Assembly: GCA_013822735.1 (NCBI GenBank)
Contig: PNKZ01000012.1
Location: 1 to 64,000, forward strand
DNA: 64,000 nt
Origin: Pirellula sp.
Lineage (GTDB): Bacteria > Planctomycetota > Planctomycetia > Pirellulales > PNKZ01
Reading direction: 5' to 3'
In this document: piece by piece, positions 9,895 through 18,308 of the stretch
How the letters are laid out: every line of letters starts with the position of its first letter
Position numbering within the stretch: position 1 is the first letter of the stretch
The notes under the pieces: generated by a model
What the model was told of the DNA's origin: nothing
Seen by the model: only the letters and a program-made list of their open reading frames with translations
Databases searched by the model: none
Position numbers and translations under genes: made by a program

Positions 9895-10839
9895 ATGGCC
9901 GCCATCAATCGCGCTGCACTCCTGACGAAACTGCACAAGGTCCTGAAGAAGCACTACGAACCGGTCCTGCCTGTTCCCGGCCGGACGTTGCTGGAGAACC
10001 TGCTGTTCGCATGCTGCTTGGAGAACTCGCCGTACGACGCGGCCGAGCAGGCGTTTGAAGCCGTATCGAAAACCTACTTCGATTGGAACGAAGTCCGCGT
10101 AAGCACGGTTAAGGAAATTGCGGAAGTGATGAAGCAACTTCCCGACCCGCAAGCTTCGGCGGCGCGGCTGCGTCGCTGCTTGCAATCGGTGTTTGAAGCG
10201 AACTATTCCTTCGACATCGAGCCGATGAAAAAGCTTAACCTGGGCCAGGCCGTTCAGAAGTTTGAATCGTATGACGGCGCCTCGCCGTTCGTGGTGAGCT
10301 ACATCACCCAAACATCGCTCGGCGGCCACTCGGTTCCGCTCGACGACGGCGCCGTCGGCGCACTGCAAGTGCTGGGGCTCATGGGCGAGAAGGACACGGC
10401 GAAGACCGGTTGCACCGGCATGGAGCGAGCCATTCCGAAGAATAAGGGGCTGGAGTTCGGTTCGCTCCTGCACCAGCTCTCCATCGACTACACGGCAAAT
10501 CCCTACTCGACGAATCTGCATAAAATCCTGCTTGAAGTCGATTCCGACGCGAAGAGCCGTTTGCCGAAGCGCGGCGTCAAACCGGCCGAGAAGAAGCCGG
10601 AGCCGGCACCTGTCGCTCCCGCAGCCGTCGCCGGTAAGGGCGGGAAGCCGGAAGCGAAACCGGACCCGAAACACAAGCCGGAAGCCAAGGGAAAGAGTGC
10701 CGTACCTGCACCGAAGAAGCCGGAAAAGGCCTCTGCTCCCGTCACTCCCTCGAAAAAGGCCGCGCCGCCTGCCGCCAAGAAGCCTGCGGAAAAGAAGGCG
10801 CCTGCCAAGGCCGCGGTGGCGAAGCGAAAGCCTCGCTAA
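9895..10839 (+). CDS. Endonuclease III-like HhH-GPD fold protein, probably not a glycosylase, with basic tail
   Basis: 314 residues. Residues 1-220 align by eye with the all-helical HhH-GPD fold of Nth/MutY: 'RTLLENLLFACCLENSPYDAAEQ' matches the helix around Nth 'LLIAVLLSAQ', and 'HSVPLDDGAVGAL' matches the strand-helix carrying the catalytic Asp in 'AVDTHIFRV'. The hairpin that should read Gly-Val-Gly-x-Lys-Thr-Ala is instead 'YDGASPFVV', so the catalytic Lys is missing, and the four Fe-S cysteines at the end of the domain are absent. Residues from about 222 are Lys/Ala/Pro-rich with repeated 'KKPEK'-like units, resembling histone H1 tails. It follows rbfA by 63 bases. Its role is unknown; DNA binding is inferred. 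Confidence 0.6.
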   Translation: MAAINRAALLTKLHKVLKKHYEPVLPVPGRTLLENLLFACCLENSPYDAAEQAFEAVSKTYFDWNEVRVSTVKEIAEVMKQLPDPQASAARLRRCLQSVFEANYSFDIEPMKKLNLGQAVQKFESYDGASPFVVSYITQTSLGGHSVPLDDGAVGALQVLGLMGEKDTAKTGCTGMERAIPKNKGLEFGSLLHQLSIDYTANPYSTNLHKILLEVDSDAKSRLPKRGVKPAEKKPEPAPVAPAAVAGKGGKPEAKPDPKHKPEAKGKSAVPAPKKPEKASAPVTPSKKAAPPAAKKPAEKKAPAKAAVAKRKPR

Positions 10840-10865
10840 AGCAACTTAGAAAGCTACTCTAGGGG

Positions 10866-10891
10866 CCTTAGGACGCAGACAGCGTCTAAGG
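10866..10891. terminator. Possible bidirectional hairpin between convergent genes
   Basis: CCTTA(g)GACGC and GCGTCTAAGG pair across the loop AGACA with one bulged base, in the 137-bp gap between two convergent genes. There is no T run on either side, so intrinsic termination is uncertain. Confidence 0.3.
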
Positions 10892-10976
10892 TCGGCAAGC
10901 GGAACTTCCACGGGCCGCGACACAACTCGTCGCGTGGCGGCTAAGGTCGTTCGTAGAAGCTCGGGATTCGAGCGAA

Positions 10977-12275
10977 TTACTTCGCCAGGTCCAACGGCAC
11001 CAAGCTCGGCGAAGGCACATTGCACGTGATGCAATGGAGCGAGCCTCCTTTGCGGGCCACGCTCAAGCATTCGATTCCCACGACATTCCAACCGGGCATC
11101 GTTTCGCGAAAGATCTTCAAAGCCTGCTCGTTCATGCCCGGGCCGGCGTCGGCGTATTGAGGCACCAGCAGCACGCCGTTGGCGAACACGACATTCGTAT
11201 ACGTGCGAACGACGTCATCGCCCTTAAGAGTCATCGGAACACGCACGACGCGCATCGGCTTTCCCAAAAAGTTGATTTTGGCGATCTGTTCGGCCGCCTT
11301 ATTCATAACGGCCGCCGAGGCGGCGTCTTCCTTCGGATCGCACGAGGCCACGACGACGGTATCCGGCGAAGTAAACATCACGTAGGTATCCGCATGACGC
11401 GTGTTATCGACCGGAAGATGCTCCAGCGAAGCCCATTTCTCCTGACCGAAATAGTCTCGCAAGATACGAGCGACTTCTTGCATACCGTAGTTGCGATGGG
11501 AGTTCTCGACGACGATCTGCGAAGTGCTTATGCACACGCCGAAACCGTTGGTGAGAAGATTACCGCCTTCCATCGAAAGCGGCACGGAGACGACGCTCGT
11601 ACGGAACATTTTCGCCAATTGCTGGGGAACTTTGTCGTCGTCGGAACGAATCGTGCCGTCGGTGGCCGGACGATCCAAATAAGCGAAGTCGAGCATCGTC
11701 AATCCGCCGAGATCGTTACGGAGAAACTTTGGGCCGAAATCGCGAACCCACATGCCGTAGGCCGGAATCTCCGCGAATTGCACGGCGTCGTTAGGTAACC
11801 CGTTCTGTTCCAACAACGAGACTACTTTCTGACGTTGGGCCGAATCGTTGACTAAGCCATAAACTTCCACTTTGCCGTGGAGAGCGCGAACCATATCGAC
11901 CATGACGCGCGGGTGGAATTCGACGAGTTCGTTGCAGCCGAGAATCATCCCGTCTTGGCGTTCAAACTCGGAAAGGAACTTTGTGCTCGCGTCTTTCCGT
12001 TCCACCGCTCCGGAGTTGGCGGCTCCTCTTGCGGCCGGATTCCCGGAGGAGTTCAGCACGGAGTCGGCGTCGGACCGGATGTTCCACCAAAACAAACAGA
12101 GCACAAAAAGGGCGGGAATCGAGAGCAACACGACTCCGAAAAATCTCGCCACGGGACTGCTTTGCAGCAGAAGATAAAGCCGCTCCAACATGGTGAGTTG
12201 CTGCTGTGCGCGCACCTGAATGCGTCGACCTTTGGAACCGCCGGGCTTTCCTGATGAATTCGCTTTCGCTGCCAC
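10977..12275 (-). CDS. Membrane-anchored agmatine deiminase/peptidylarginine deiminase-like enzyme
   Basis: 432 residues from a GTG at 12275, chosen because GGAG sits five bases upstream; other candidates are a TTG at 12350 and an ATG at 12191. A basic N-terminus and one hydrophobic helix (about 43-64) precede the guanidino-modifying fold. Active-site motifs are intact: 'WVRDFGP' (176-182), 'EGGN' (236-239), His294-x-Asp296 and the nucleophile Cys415 in 'GGSLHC'. Family members hydrolyse agmatine to N-carbamoylputrescine or deiminate arginine residues. The anchor is unusual for cytoplasmic AguA and would place the catalytic domain outside if N-in, which suggests a periplasmic substrate. It is convergent with the preceding gene. 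Confidence 0.8.
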   Translation of the reverse strand: MAAKANSSGKPGGSKGRRIQVRAQQQLTMLERLYLLLQSSPVARFFGVVLLSIPALFVLCLFWWNIRSDADSVLNSSGNPAARGAANSGAVERKDASTKFLSEFERQDGMILGCNELVEFHPRVMVDMVRALHGKVEVYGLVNDSAQRQKVVSLLEQNGLPNDAVQFAEIPAYGMWVRDFGPKFLRNDLGGLTMLDFAYLDRPATDGTIRSDDDKVPQQLAKMFRTSVVSVPLSMEGGNLLTNGFGVCISTSQIVVENSHRNYGMQEVARILRDYFGQEKWASLEHLPVDNTRHADTYVMFTSPDTVVVASCDPKEDAASAAVMNKAAEQIAKINFLGKPMRVVRVPMTLKGDDVVRTYTNVVFANGVLLVPQYADAGPGMNEQALKIFRETMPGWNVVGIECLSVARKGGSLHCITCNVPSPSLVPLDLAK

Positions 12276-12440
12276 GAACACTCCATGCACGGAGGGACGA
12301 TTCCGGGGAACATCGGCGAAAACGAACTCGCCGCCCCGAACTAAAGGCAAAGTACATGCCGTGCTCGATCACAAAACCCAAAGGTTTTGAATACGCAGAA
12401 CGTCGCGATTATGGGAGAAAAGAAATAACCCCCTACTGGC

Positions 12441-12458
12441 GTGTGCGATAACGCACAC
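12441..12458 (-). terminator. Hairpin directly after the response regulator stop codon
   Basis: A perfect 7-bp stem GTGTGCG/CGCACAC with a 4-base loop starts two bases after the stop codon of the minus-strand regulator gene. On that strand a T-rich stretch follows about 20 bases later rather than directly, so it may terminate or merely protect the 3' end. Confidence 0.45.
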
Positions 12459-12460
12459 AA

Positions 12461-13942
12461 TCAGCCCGCGTCGCCGGCCACCGATTTCTCATCGTGACCA
12501 GAATCTGGCGTGAGATGCTTCTCGATGGAGAAGCCGAGCGAGCGGAGTTTTGCACGGAGCGTGGTTCGGGAAATGCCGAGTAGCTCGGCCGCGAGCAGCT
12601 GATTTCCCTGCGTCTTGCGCAAAACCGCATCGACGAGCAATCGATCCGCCTCCGCATGGACGTAGCGATAGATATCTTGATGCCCTTCTTCGTACAACCG
12701 ATCGACAAGCGCCGCTACGTCGAGGCTCGATTCCGGCGCTCCCGCCGCGCCATCGTCGGGGAGTCCGGCGTCGGCCGACGACCGGCAGGACTCCGGGAAG
12801 CAATCCATCGTCAGCACTTCGCCGGACGCGTGTACGATGGCGCTTTTGACGGCGCTCTGTAGCTCACGTACGTTGCCGGGCCAGTCGTGGCGCTGCAGCA
12901 TCCGCAATGTCTCGGAATCAACGCGATGGATCGTACGCCCCAACTCGCGATTGAAGGTGCGAATGAAATAATCGACGAGCAACGGCAAGTCGTCGAGCCG
13001 CTCGCGCAGCGCCGGCAGGCGAATGATGAAGACATTCAGCCGATAAAACAAATCGCGGCGAAACGCTCCCTTTTCTACGGACTCTTCCAACTCCTTGTTG
13101 GTCGCCGCGATGAGCCGGACGTCGGACGTGAGGGTTTCATTCCCTCCCACGCGCTCAAACGTTCGCTCTTGCAGGACGCGGAGGAGTTTGGCCTGCGTCG
13201 CGGTGCTCATATCGCCGATTTCGTCGAGGAACAGCGTGCCGCCGTCGGCTTGTTCGAACTTGCCGATTCGCGTTCGTTCCGCCCCCGTAAAGGCGCCCCG
13301 TTCGTGCCCGAACATCTCGCTTTCGAGGAGCGCATCGGGAATTGCCGCGACGTTCATGGCCAGAAACGGCAAATGGTTTCGACGGCTGTGTTGATAGATG
13401 GCGCGCGCAACCAGCTCTTTACCGGTGCCGCTTTCCCCTTGAATGAGCACGGTGACGTCCTGCGGCGCCACGCGACCGATCGCCTTATAGACGGTCTGCA
13501 TCGCCGGCGAGCGACCAATGAGCGGATCAACGTCGGCCGAGAGCCACGCTTGATCGAACGACACCGCGACCTTGTTGAGCCGGCTCAAGTCCAATGCGCG
13601 TCGAGCGGTATCGGTCAACACTCTCAGCTCAACCGGCTTCACCAAGTAGTCGAACGCTCCTTGCTTCGTCGCCTCGATCGCCGTTTGGGTAGTCGAAAAT
13701 GCCGTGATGATGACCACGGGAAGCCGAGGATCGAGCCGCCGCATGTCGTGAAACGCGTCGAGGCCCGAGCCGTCGGGCAGATGGACGTCGAGCAGCACGA
13801 CGTCGGGGCGACGCGTGCGCACGGCTTCTATGGCGCCCGCTACGGAGTCGGCGGTAATAATCTCCGTAAACTGCGAACGGAGACTCGCCTCGAGCGAGTA
13901 GCGAATGTTCGGCTCGTCGTCCACGATCAGCAGCAATGACAT
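12461..13942 (-). CDS. Sigma-54-dependent response regulator (NtrC family)
   Basis: 493 residues. The receiver domain (1-120) has the acidic pair Asp8-Asp9, phosphoacceptor Asp52 in 'LLDVHLPDG' and Lys102. The AAA+ domain (about 140-370) carries Walker A 'GESGTGKE' (169-176), the sigma-54 contact loop 'GAFTGA' (216-221) and Walker B 'LFLDE'. The end is a Fis-type helix-turn-helix ('LLAAELLGISRTTLRAKLR'). The protein should activate sigma-54 promoters after phosphorylation by its partner kinase. The kinase gene ends 82 bases upstream on the same strand. Targets are not evident; I saw no good -24/-12 promoter in the neighbourhood. Confidence 0.95.
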   Translation of the reverse strand: MSLLLIVDDEPNIRYSLEASLRSQFTEIITADSVAGAIEAVRTRRPDVVLLDVHLPDGSGLDAFHDMRRLDPRLPVVIITAFSTTQTAIEATKQGAFDYLVKPVELRVLTDTARRALDLSRLNKVAVSFDQAWLSADVDPLIGRSPAMQTVYKAIGRVAPQDVTVLIQGESGTGKELVARAIYQHSRRNHLPFLAMNVAAIPDALLESEMFGHERGAFTGAERTRIGKFEQADGGTLFLDEIGDMSTATQAKLLRVLQERTFERVGGNETLTSDVRLIAATNKELEESVEKGAFRRDLFYRLNVFIIRLPALRERLDDLPLLVDYFIRTFNRELGRTIHRVDSETLRMLQRHDWPGNVRELQSAVKSAIVHASGEVLTMDCFPESCRSSADAGLPDDGAAGAPESSLDVAALVDRLYEEGHQDIYRYVHAEADRLLVDAVLRKTQGNQLLAAELLGISRTTLRAKLRSLGFSIEKHLTPDSGHDEKSVAGDAG

Positions 13943-14024
13943 GCGTCGTACCTAGGTCGTCTATTCAAAGCTTCGGAACGCCGTCGTTGCGATGCGCGTT
14001 GGATATTTTTGTCGAGCAGCCTCG

Positions 14025-15620
14025 CTAGGCTTGCTCCAGCAGCGCCGAACACGGCTCCGAACGCGCAATCGCCCCCTCGACGGGCAGCCGCAACCGAAAT
14101 ACGGCTCCTCCTTCGGGTCGATTACTTGCGACAAGCGCGCCGCCGTGTGCTTCGGCGATCTGACGGGAAATCGAGAGCCCGAGCCCCAGACCGGTATCTT
14201 TCGTGCTGACGAACGGCTCGAAGATGTCAATTTCCGGATTCGGAGGTAGCCCGGGCCCTTTGTCGAGAACTTCGATGACTTCGCAGCGCTCTGCCGACGG
14301 TCGCCCGACGCCCTGACCGATCGGATTGGAAAAGCGAACGACGACTTCCTGTCCGGCCGTCGACGCATCCAACGCATTCAATAGCACGTTTAAGACGACT
14401 TGCCGCAGCTGCGAACGATCTCCTTGCACGATATGCGCGCCTCCGGCCTCCTCGAACTTCAATTGAACCGCGCGCCTGCGATAGCGGTCGGACATCAGTT
14501 CGACGCACTTACCGACGACTTCGGTCAGATCCGTTTCCGAGAACTTCGCTTGCGGAGGGCGCGCATATTCGAGAATGGTCGTCACCACGCGCTCGAGCCG
14601 TTCGATCTCTTCCGCCAAGATCTCGAGATCGCGGGGCTTCATCTGTCCGCCGTCGTCCGCCTGTTGTGAAGCCTGTACGAGCAGCTTCATCGATGTAAGC
14701 GGATTGCGCAACTCATGAGCCATGCCCGCCGCCAGTTGGCCGGCGGCCGCCAATTGCTCCGAACGCTCGGCCCGGCGTTGCGAGGCGCGCATCTGTTCGA
14801 TGACGTCGCCGATCTGCTCGGCCATTTGTCCGACCACGTCTGGCAGTTCCTCAAAACGCCAATGCGTTTGAATCGTCAACGGTCCGGCAACTTCGCTCAG
14901 TTGCCCGGCGGCATTTCGAATCGGCACGCTGAGTTGTACGAGCGAGCGCCCGATCCCCCGCGCCACCGCCAGCCCGTAGAGCACGCCGGAGGTCGCGCCG
15001 CACAACCCCAAAAACGTCATGGTCAACACGAGCAACTGAGCAAACTGTTCGGTCCGAACAAGTCCCTCTCCCATGTACTGCTGCTTGAGGTCGAAGTACT
15101 CGCGCGTCGGAGCAATGAGCCGCGTTTCCAAAACATCCAAGAGCTCAATGACCTTCTGTCGTTTGGCGGGCAACGTGCCTTCGTCGAGGTCTTCAAAGCC
15201 TCGCTGAACGAGCGTCTCCCCTTCACGAATCCTGCGAATGAGTTCTTTTCCGGTATCGGTGACGACCAACAACTCGGCATCGTCCGTGAATTGTTCCGAA
15301 GCGTTGCGAAGTTCTCGCGCCGCATCGATTTGCGTGGCATCGCCGCGCAGCAAAAATTCACGCAGATAATAGCGGACGTCGCGCTCGGCCACGAAGAGGT
15401 TTTGCAGAGCGCTCAGTCCCGCGAACTGACGTGCTACGTAGTCGGATCGCCGCTGGTATTCCCGGTGCACATACACCGCGGCGAGCGCCCCGACGATGAG
15501 AATCATCGTCCCGAAAATGAGAATCGGCAGGGACAGACGCCATCCAAAGTTCTTAATGATCACAGAGGGTCCTCGAACCGAAATCGAAGCTCGCAGCCAT
15601 GCGTTCTCGTGCGACTCCAA
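14025..15620 (-). CDS. Membrane sensor histidine kinase
   Basis: 531 residues. Two membrane helices (about 30-50 and 195-217) bracket an extracytoplasmic helical sensor domain of about 145 residues with no recognised ligand motif, resembling four-helix chemoreceptor-type sensors. A linker, partly coiled, leads to the HisKA domain with phosphoacceptor His302 in 'GMAHELRNPLTS', then the ATPase domain with N box 'NVLLNALDAS', G1 'DKGPGLPP', F box 'FEPFVSTK' and G2 'GLGLGLSISRQI'. It resembles NtrB/ZraS-type kinases that feed sigma-54 activators, and it is transcribed just ahead of such a regulator, so the two form a two-component pair. Confidence 0.93.
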   Translation of the reverse strand: MESHENAWLRASISVRGPSVIIKNFGWRLSLPILIFGTMILIVGALAAVYVHREYQRRSDYVARQFAGLSALQNLFVAERDVRYYLREFLLRGDATQIDAARELRNASEQFTDDAELLVVTDTGKELIRRIREGETLVQRGFEDLDEGTLPAKRQKVIELLDVLETRLIAPTREYFDLKQQYMGEGLVRTEQFAQLLVLTMTFLGLCGATSGVLYGLAVARGIGRSLVQLSVPIRNAAGQLSEVAGPLTIQTHWRFEELPDVVGQMAEQIGDVIEQMRASQRRAERSEQLAAAGQLAAGMAHELRNPLTSMKLLVQASQQADDGGQMKPRDLEILAEEIERLERVVTTILEYARPPQAKFSETDLTEVVGKCVELMSDRYRRRAVQLKFEEAGGAHIVQGDRSQLRQVVLNVLLNALDASTAGQEVVVRFSNPIGQGVGRPSAERCEVIEVLDKGPGLPPNPEIDIFEPFVSTKDTGLGLGLSISRQIAEAHGGALVASNRPEGGAVFRLRLPVEGAIARSEPCSALLEQA

Positions 15621-15812
15621 AGAGCCCGCGCCGCACCCCGAACGCCCCTGTTTCGAGGGTTAGAAATCGACGTTCGTCGGAAGACCTGCCATTATGTGCC
15701 AACGGCGTGTCGCGTCAAACAATTCCGATGCGACTTTGAACTTCAATACGGGCGTTACAGCACATTATCCTGCTCGCGCTGCCGCAATCACGCGATGTGC
15801 AAAAACAAACGA

Positions 15813-15845
15813 AAAGGGGAGCCGCATCTGTGTCGGCTCCCCTTT
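15813..15845 (-). terminator. Strong intrinsic terminator of the Tyr-rich secreted protein gene
   Basis: A perfect 12-bp stem AAAGGGGAGCCG/CGGCTCCCCTTT with a 9-base loop lies 39 bases past the stop codon of the minus-strand gene ending at 15885. Reading that strand, it is followed by TTTTCGTTTGTTTTT. This is the clearest rho-independent terminator in the window. Confidence 0.8.
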
Positions 15846-15884
15846 CCGGTTCGTTTCGAATCGAGACGAGCTTCGCAACGCGCT

Positions 15885-16346
15885 TTACGGCGTTACGGCT
15901 TTGAAGAAATTGCGAACCGGTTCGTACGGATAATAGACCTTCGAACGCACGACGCCCGGACGAGCCACAACCGTCGGCGCATAATACGCCGTGGTCGGCG
16001 CGTAGTAAGCGGCCGTGGGCGCGTAGTAGGCCGTGGTCGGCGCGTAATAGCTCGTCACCGGCACCGCAACGCTCGGGGCGTAATAGCTCGTCACCGGCAC
16101 GGCGCTTGGCGTCACAACCGTCGAGCCATAATACGAGGTGACATTCGCCGGTGGGTAATACGACGTGACGGGCGTAGCCGCCGCTGGAGCGTAATAGCTC
16201 GTCACCGGCGTGGCGACGGCGGTCGGCGCGGAATAGTACACGGTGCGTTGCTGCACCGTCGTGCTCGGCGCCAACACCCAATCGGCGCCCGATGCGGCGC
16301 TGCCGACCGTGAGCAACAGAGCAAGAGCCAGTGATGTGGTCTTCAT
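15885..16346 (-). CDS. Secreted protein of Thr-Ser-Tyr-Tyr-Ala-Pro repeats
   Basis: 153 residues from the ATG at 16346, which has AAGGAA eight bases upstream; the upstream in-frame ATGs lack this. A short signal peptide ('MKTTSLALALLLTVGSAASG') is followed by about ten degenerate copies of a 6-13-residue unit ending in Tyr-Tyr-Ala-Pro ('PVTSYYAP', 'TTAYYAP', 'TAAYYAP'). The C-terminal 25 residues ('KVYYPYEPVRNFFKAVTP') are non-repetitive. Such low-complexity Tyr/Pro proteins recur in planctomycetes and may be cell-wall or matrix components, possibly cross-linked through Tyr. That role is inference. It is monocistronic, with its own terminator. Confidence 0.8.
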   Translation of the reverse strand: MKTTSLALALLLTVGSAASGADWVLAPSTTVQQRTVYYSAPTAVATPVTSYYAPAAATPVTSYYPPANVTSYYGSTVVTPSAVPVTSYYAPSVAVPVTSYYAPTTAYYAPTAAYYAPTTAYYAPTVVARPGVVRSKVYYPYEPVRNFFKAVTP

Positions 16347-16615
16347 GGCGAACATTCCTTCCAAAGAGCGTAGGTTTCCCTCTGCTTCCAACTATATCTT
16401 ATGCCTGCACACGGACAACAACCGGCATTGCCCGCTGAGCCAAATTCACCCTGAAATCGGCTTTCGGGCGGCAAGTTGCGTATTCCTGCGAAGAATTCGC
16501 GACCTCGAATTGCTAAGTTGACGAAAAGCGACCAGGTGGCGTAATTGCGACCAAGACCGTAACACCACCCTTTCTATCTCCAACACAGTCCCCCGCCGCT
16601 GACGCTTGGCGACCC

Positions 16616-17203
16616 ATGCGACTCCTCATCGACGGCTACAACCTGATGTACGCGGCCGGCATTGTCGGCCCGCCGGGTCGCGGCGCGGGAGGACTCGAAC
16701 GTTCGCGCGCGGCGCTCATTCAGTTCGTAGCAAGCACGCTCGAAGTCGGCGACAAGAGTTCGGCGGTCGTCGTCTTTGATGCGGCCGGCGCTCCGCCCGG
16801 CTTGCCGCATACGCTGTTCATCGACGGCGTCACGATTCGCTTTGCCAAGGGCTACTCCGACGCCGATGAACTTCTCGAAGAACTGATCGCGACGAACAAC
16901 ACGCCGCGACGACTCACCGTGGTTTCCAGCGACCATCGCGTCCAGCGCGCCGCGCGGCGTCGCAAGGCCACGGCCGTCGATAGCGACGTCTGGTACGACA
17001 CCGCTCTCCGCAAGCGCACGAACCGCGGGACCGCATCTTTGGAAGACCCTTCGAAACCCGGCGCCGCGGTCAACGATGCCGAGGTGGAGTTTTGGCTCCG
17101 TCGCTTGGTGGGCGACGACGAAGCAGCGCCCAATTCGCCCTGGGGCGACATCTTCCCGCCGGGCTACGGCGACGACGTCGAAGACAAAGACGCCGACGAC
17201 TAG
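16616..17203 (+). CDS. YacP-type NYN-domain (PIN-like) ribonuclease
   Basis: 195 residues. The N-terminal 'LLIDGYNLMYA' is the signature start of the NYN/YacP fold, with the first catalytic Asp in Asp-Gly-Tyr-Asn. Further conserved acidic sites occur in 'VVFDAAG', 'YSDADELLEELI' and 'VVSSDHRVQRAARRR'. The family includes Bacillus Rae1/YacP, a ribosome-associated mRNA endonuclease. The last 40 residues are an acidic tail. The gene is transcribed divergently from the Tyr-rich protein gene and is followed by a glycosyltransferase after 182 bases. Confidence 0.85.
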   Translation: MRLLIDGYNLMYAAGIVGPPGRGAGGLERSRAALIQFVASTLEVGDKSSAVVVFDAAGAPPGLPHTLFIDGVTIRFAKGYSDADELLEELIATNNTPRRLTVVSSDHRVQRAARRRKATAVDSDVWYDTALRKRTNRGTASLEDPSKPGAAVNDAEVEFWLRRLVGDDEAAPNSPWGDIFPPGYGDDVEDKDADD

Positions 17204-17385
17204 AAATCGGCGCCCGATCTCCGGCCCGCACATTCGGTACTTCCGTTACGCTCGACGCCGGACGCATCCGGTTTTGCTCCCGATGCCGGGTATTTCCTCG
17301 ACACTCTACGGCCCGCGGTACAGGCTCAAATAACAGGACCATCGCGCCGCGCCCTTGCGCCAAGACACACTCGGAAACTCGCATC

Positions 17386-18120
17386 ATGTTGCTGGAAGCT
17401 CCTTCGTCGCTGCTGCTCGACGGATTTCAACGGATCGTCGTCGTCAACTTGCCGGAGCGCACCGATCGTCGTCGAGAAATGGAACAGCAACTGCGCGCCG
17501 TCGGCGCCGACCCGAGCGACCCGCGTATCCGCTTCTTCGCCGCCGCGCGACCGAGCGAAGTCGGCGACTGGCCGAGCCTCGGCGCTCGGGGCTGCTTTCA
17601 AAGTCATCTGGAGATCCTGCGCGAGGCGGCGACCGACGGTCTCGAAAGCATTCTCATTCTGGAAGACGATTGCGACTTCACACCCCGACCGACGGCCATT
17701 CGCAGCGCGCTTCTGGAACAACTGGCCGACCGCGAGTGGGATCTCTGTTACCTCGGGCATCCGGAAACGTTGAACGATGCCGCCTCGGGAACCTGGGTCG
17801 CCCATGTTCGTCCGTTCCAGCAATCGCATTGCTACGCCGTCCATGGCCGAGCGCTGCCGCGGCTCGTCGAGTTTCTCGAAGCGGTAACATCCCGTCCGGC
17901 AGGCCACCCCGACGGCGGTCCGCAGCATTACGACGGCGCTTTGAACATGTTCCGCATGCAAAACTCCGACGTCGTCACGCTCTTGGCGGCCCCCAGTCTG
18001 GCCCACCAGCGCAGTTCGCGGAGCGACATCTTCGAACATTGGTACGATCGCGTCGTCGGTATGAAGCAAATCTTCGAGTTCCGTCGCCGCGTGCAGAAGT
18101 GGTTGAAAACCGCGCACTAA
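17386..18120 (+). CDS. Glycosyltransferase family 25 (LPS-type galactosyltransferase)
   Basis: 244 residues from the ATG at 17386. Features of the family are visible: 'RIVVVNLPERTDRRREM' near the start (donor-site strand and Arg-rich turn), 'GARGCFQSHLEIL' (67-79), the metal-binding 'ILILEDDCDF' (Glu93-Asp-Asp-Cys-Asp97), and 'QSHCYAVHGRAL' further on. GT25 enzymes add galactose or related sugars to lipooligosaccharide, or to collagen in animals. There is no signal or membrane segment, so it is probably cytoplasmic or peripheral. It is not inside an obvious polysaccharide locus. Confidence 0.85.
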   Translation: MLLEAPSSLLLDGFQRIVVVNLPERTDRRREMEQQLRAVGADPSDPRIRFFAAARPSEVGDWPSLGARGCFQSHLEILREAATDGLESILILEDDCDFTPRPTAIRSALLEQLADREWDLCYLGHPETLNDAASGTWVAHVRPFQQSHCYAVHGRALPRLVEFLEAVTSRPAGHPDGGPQHYDGALNMFRMQNSDVVTLLAAPSLAHQRSSRSDIFEHWYDRVVGMKQIFEFRRRVQKWLKTAH

Positions 18121-18308
18121 CCGCATCGTAATGGCTTCCATCGCATCGCCGTGGCCGATCCGAATCCGCGCGCGCCTTAGCCCCCACGTCGGCGGTCAAT
18201 TTGTGTGCCGCATATTGCGAAGGTAGCATCAGGTCTGCGTCGTATCGCATGGCCTGAAGCAACTTACTCGACATCGGCGGCCGGCGGACGTTCGCTCGGC
18301 GGTACTTC

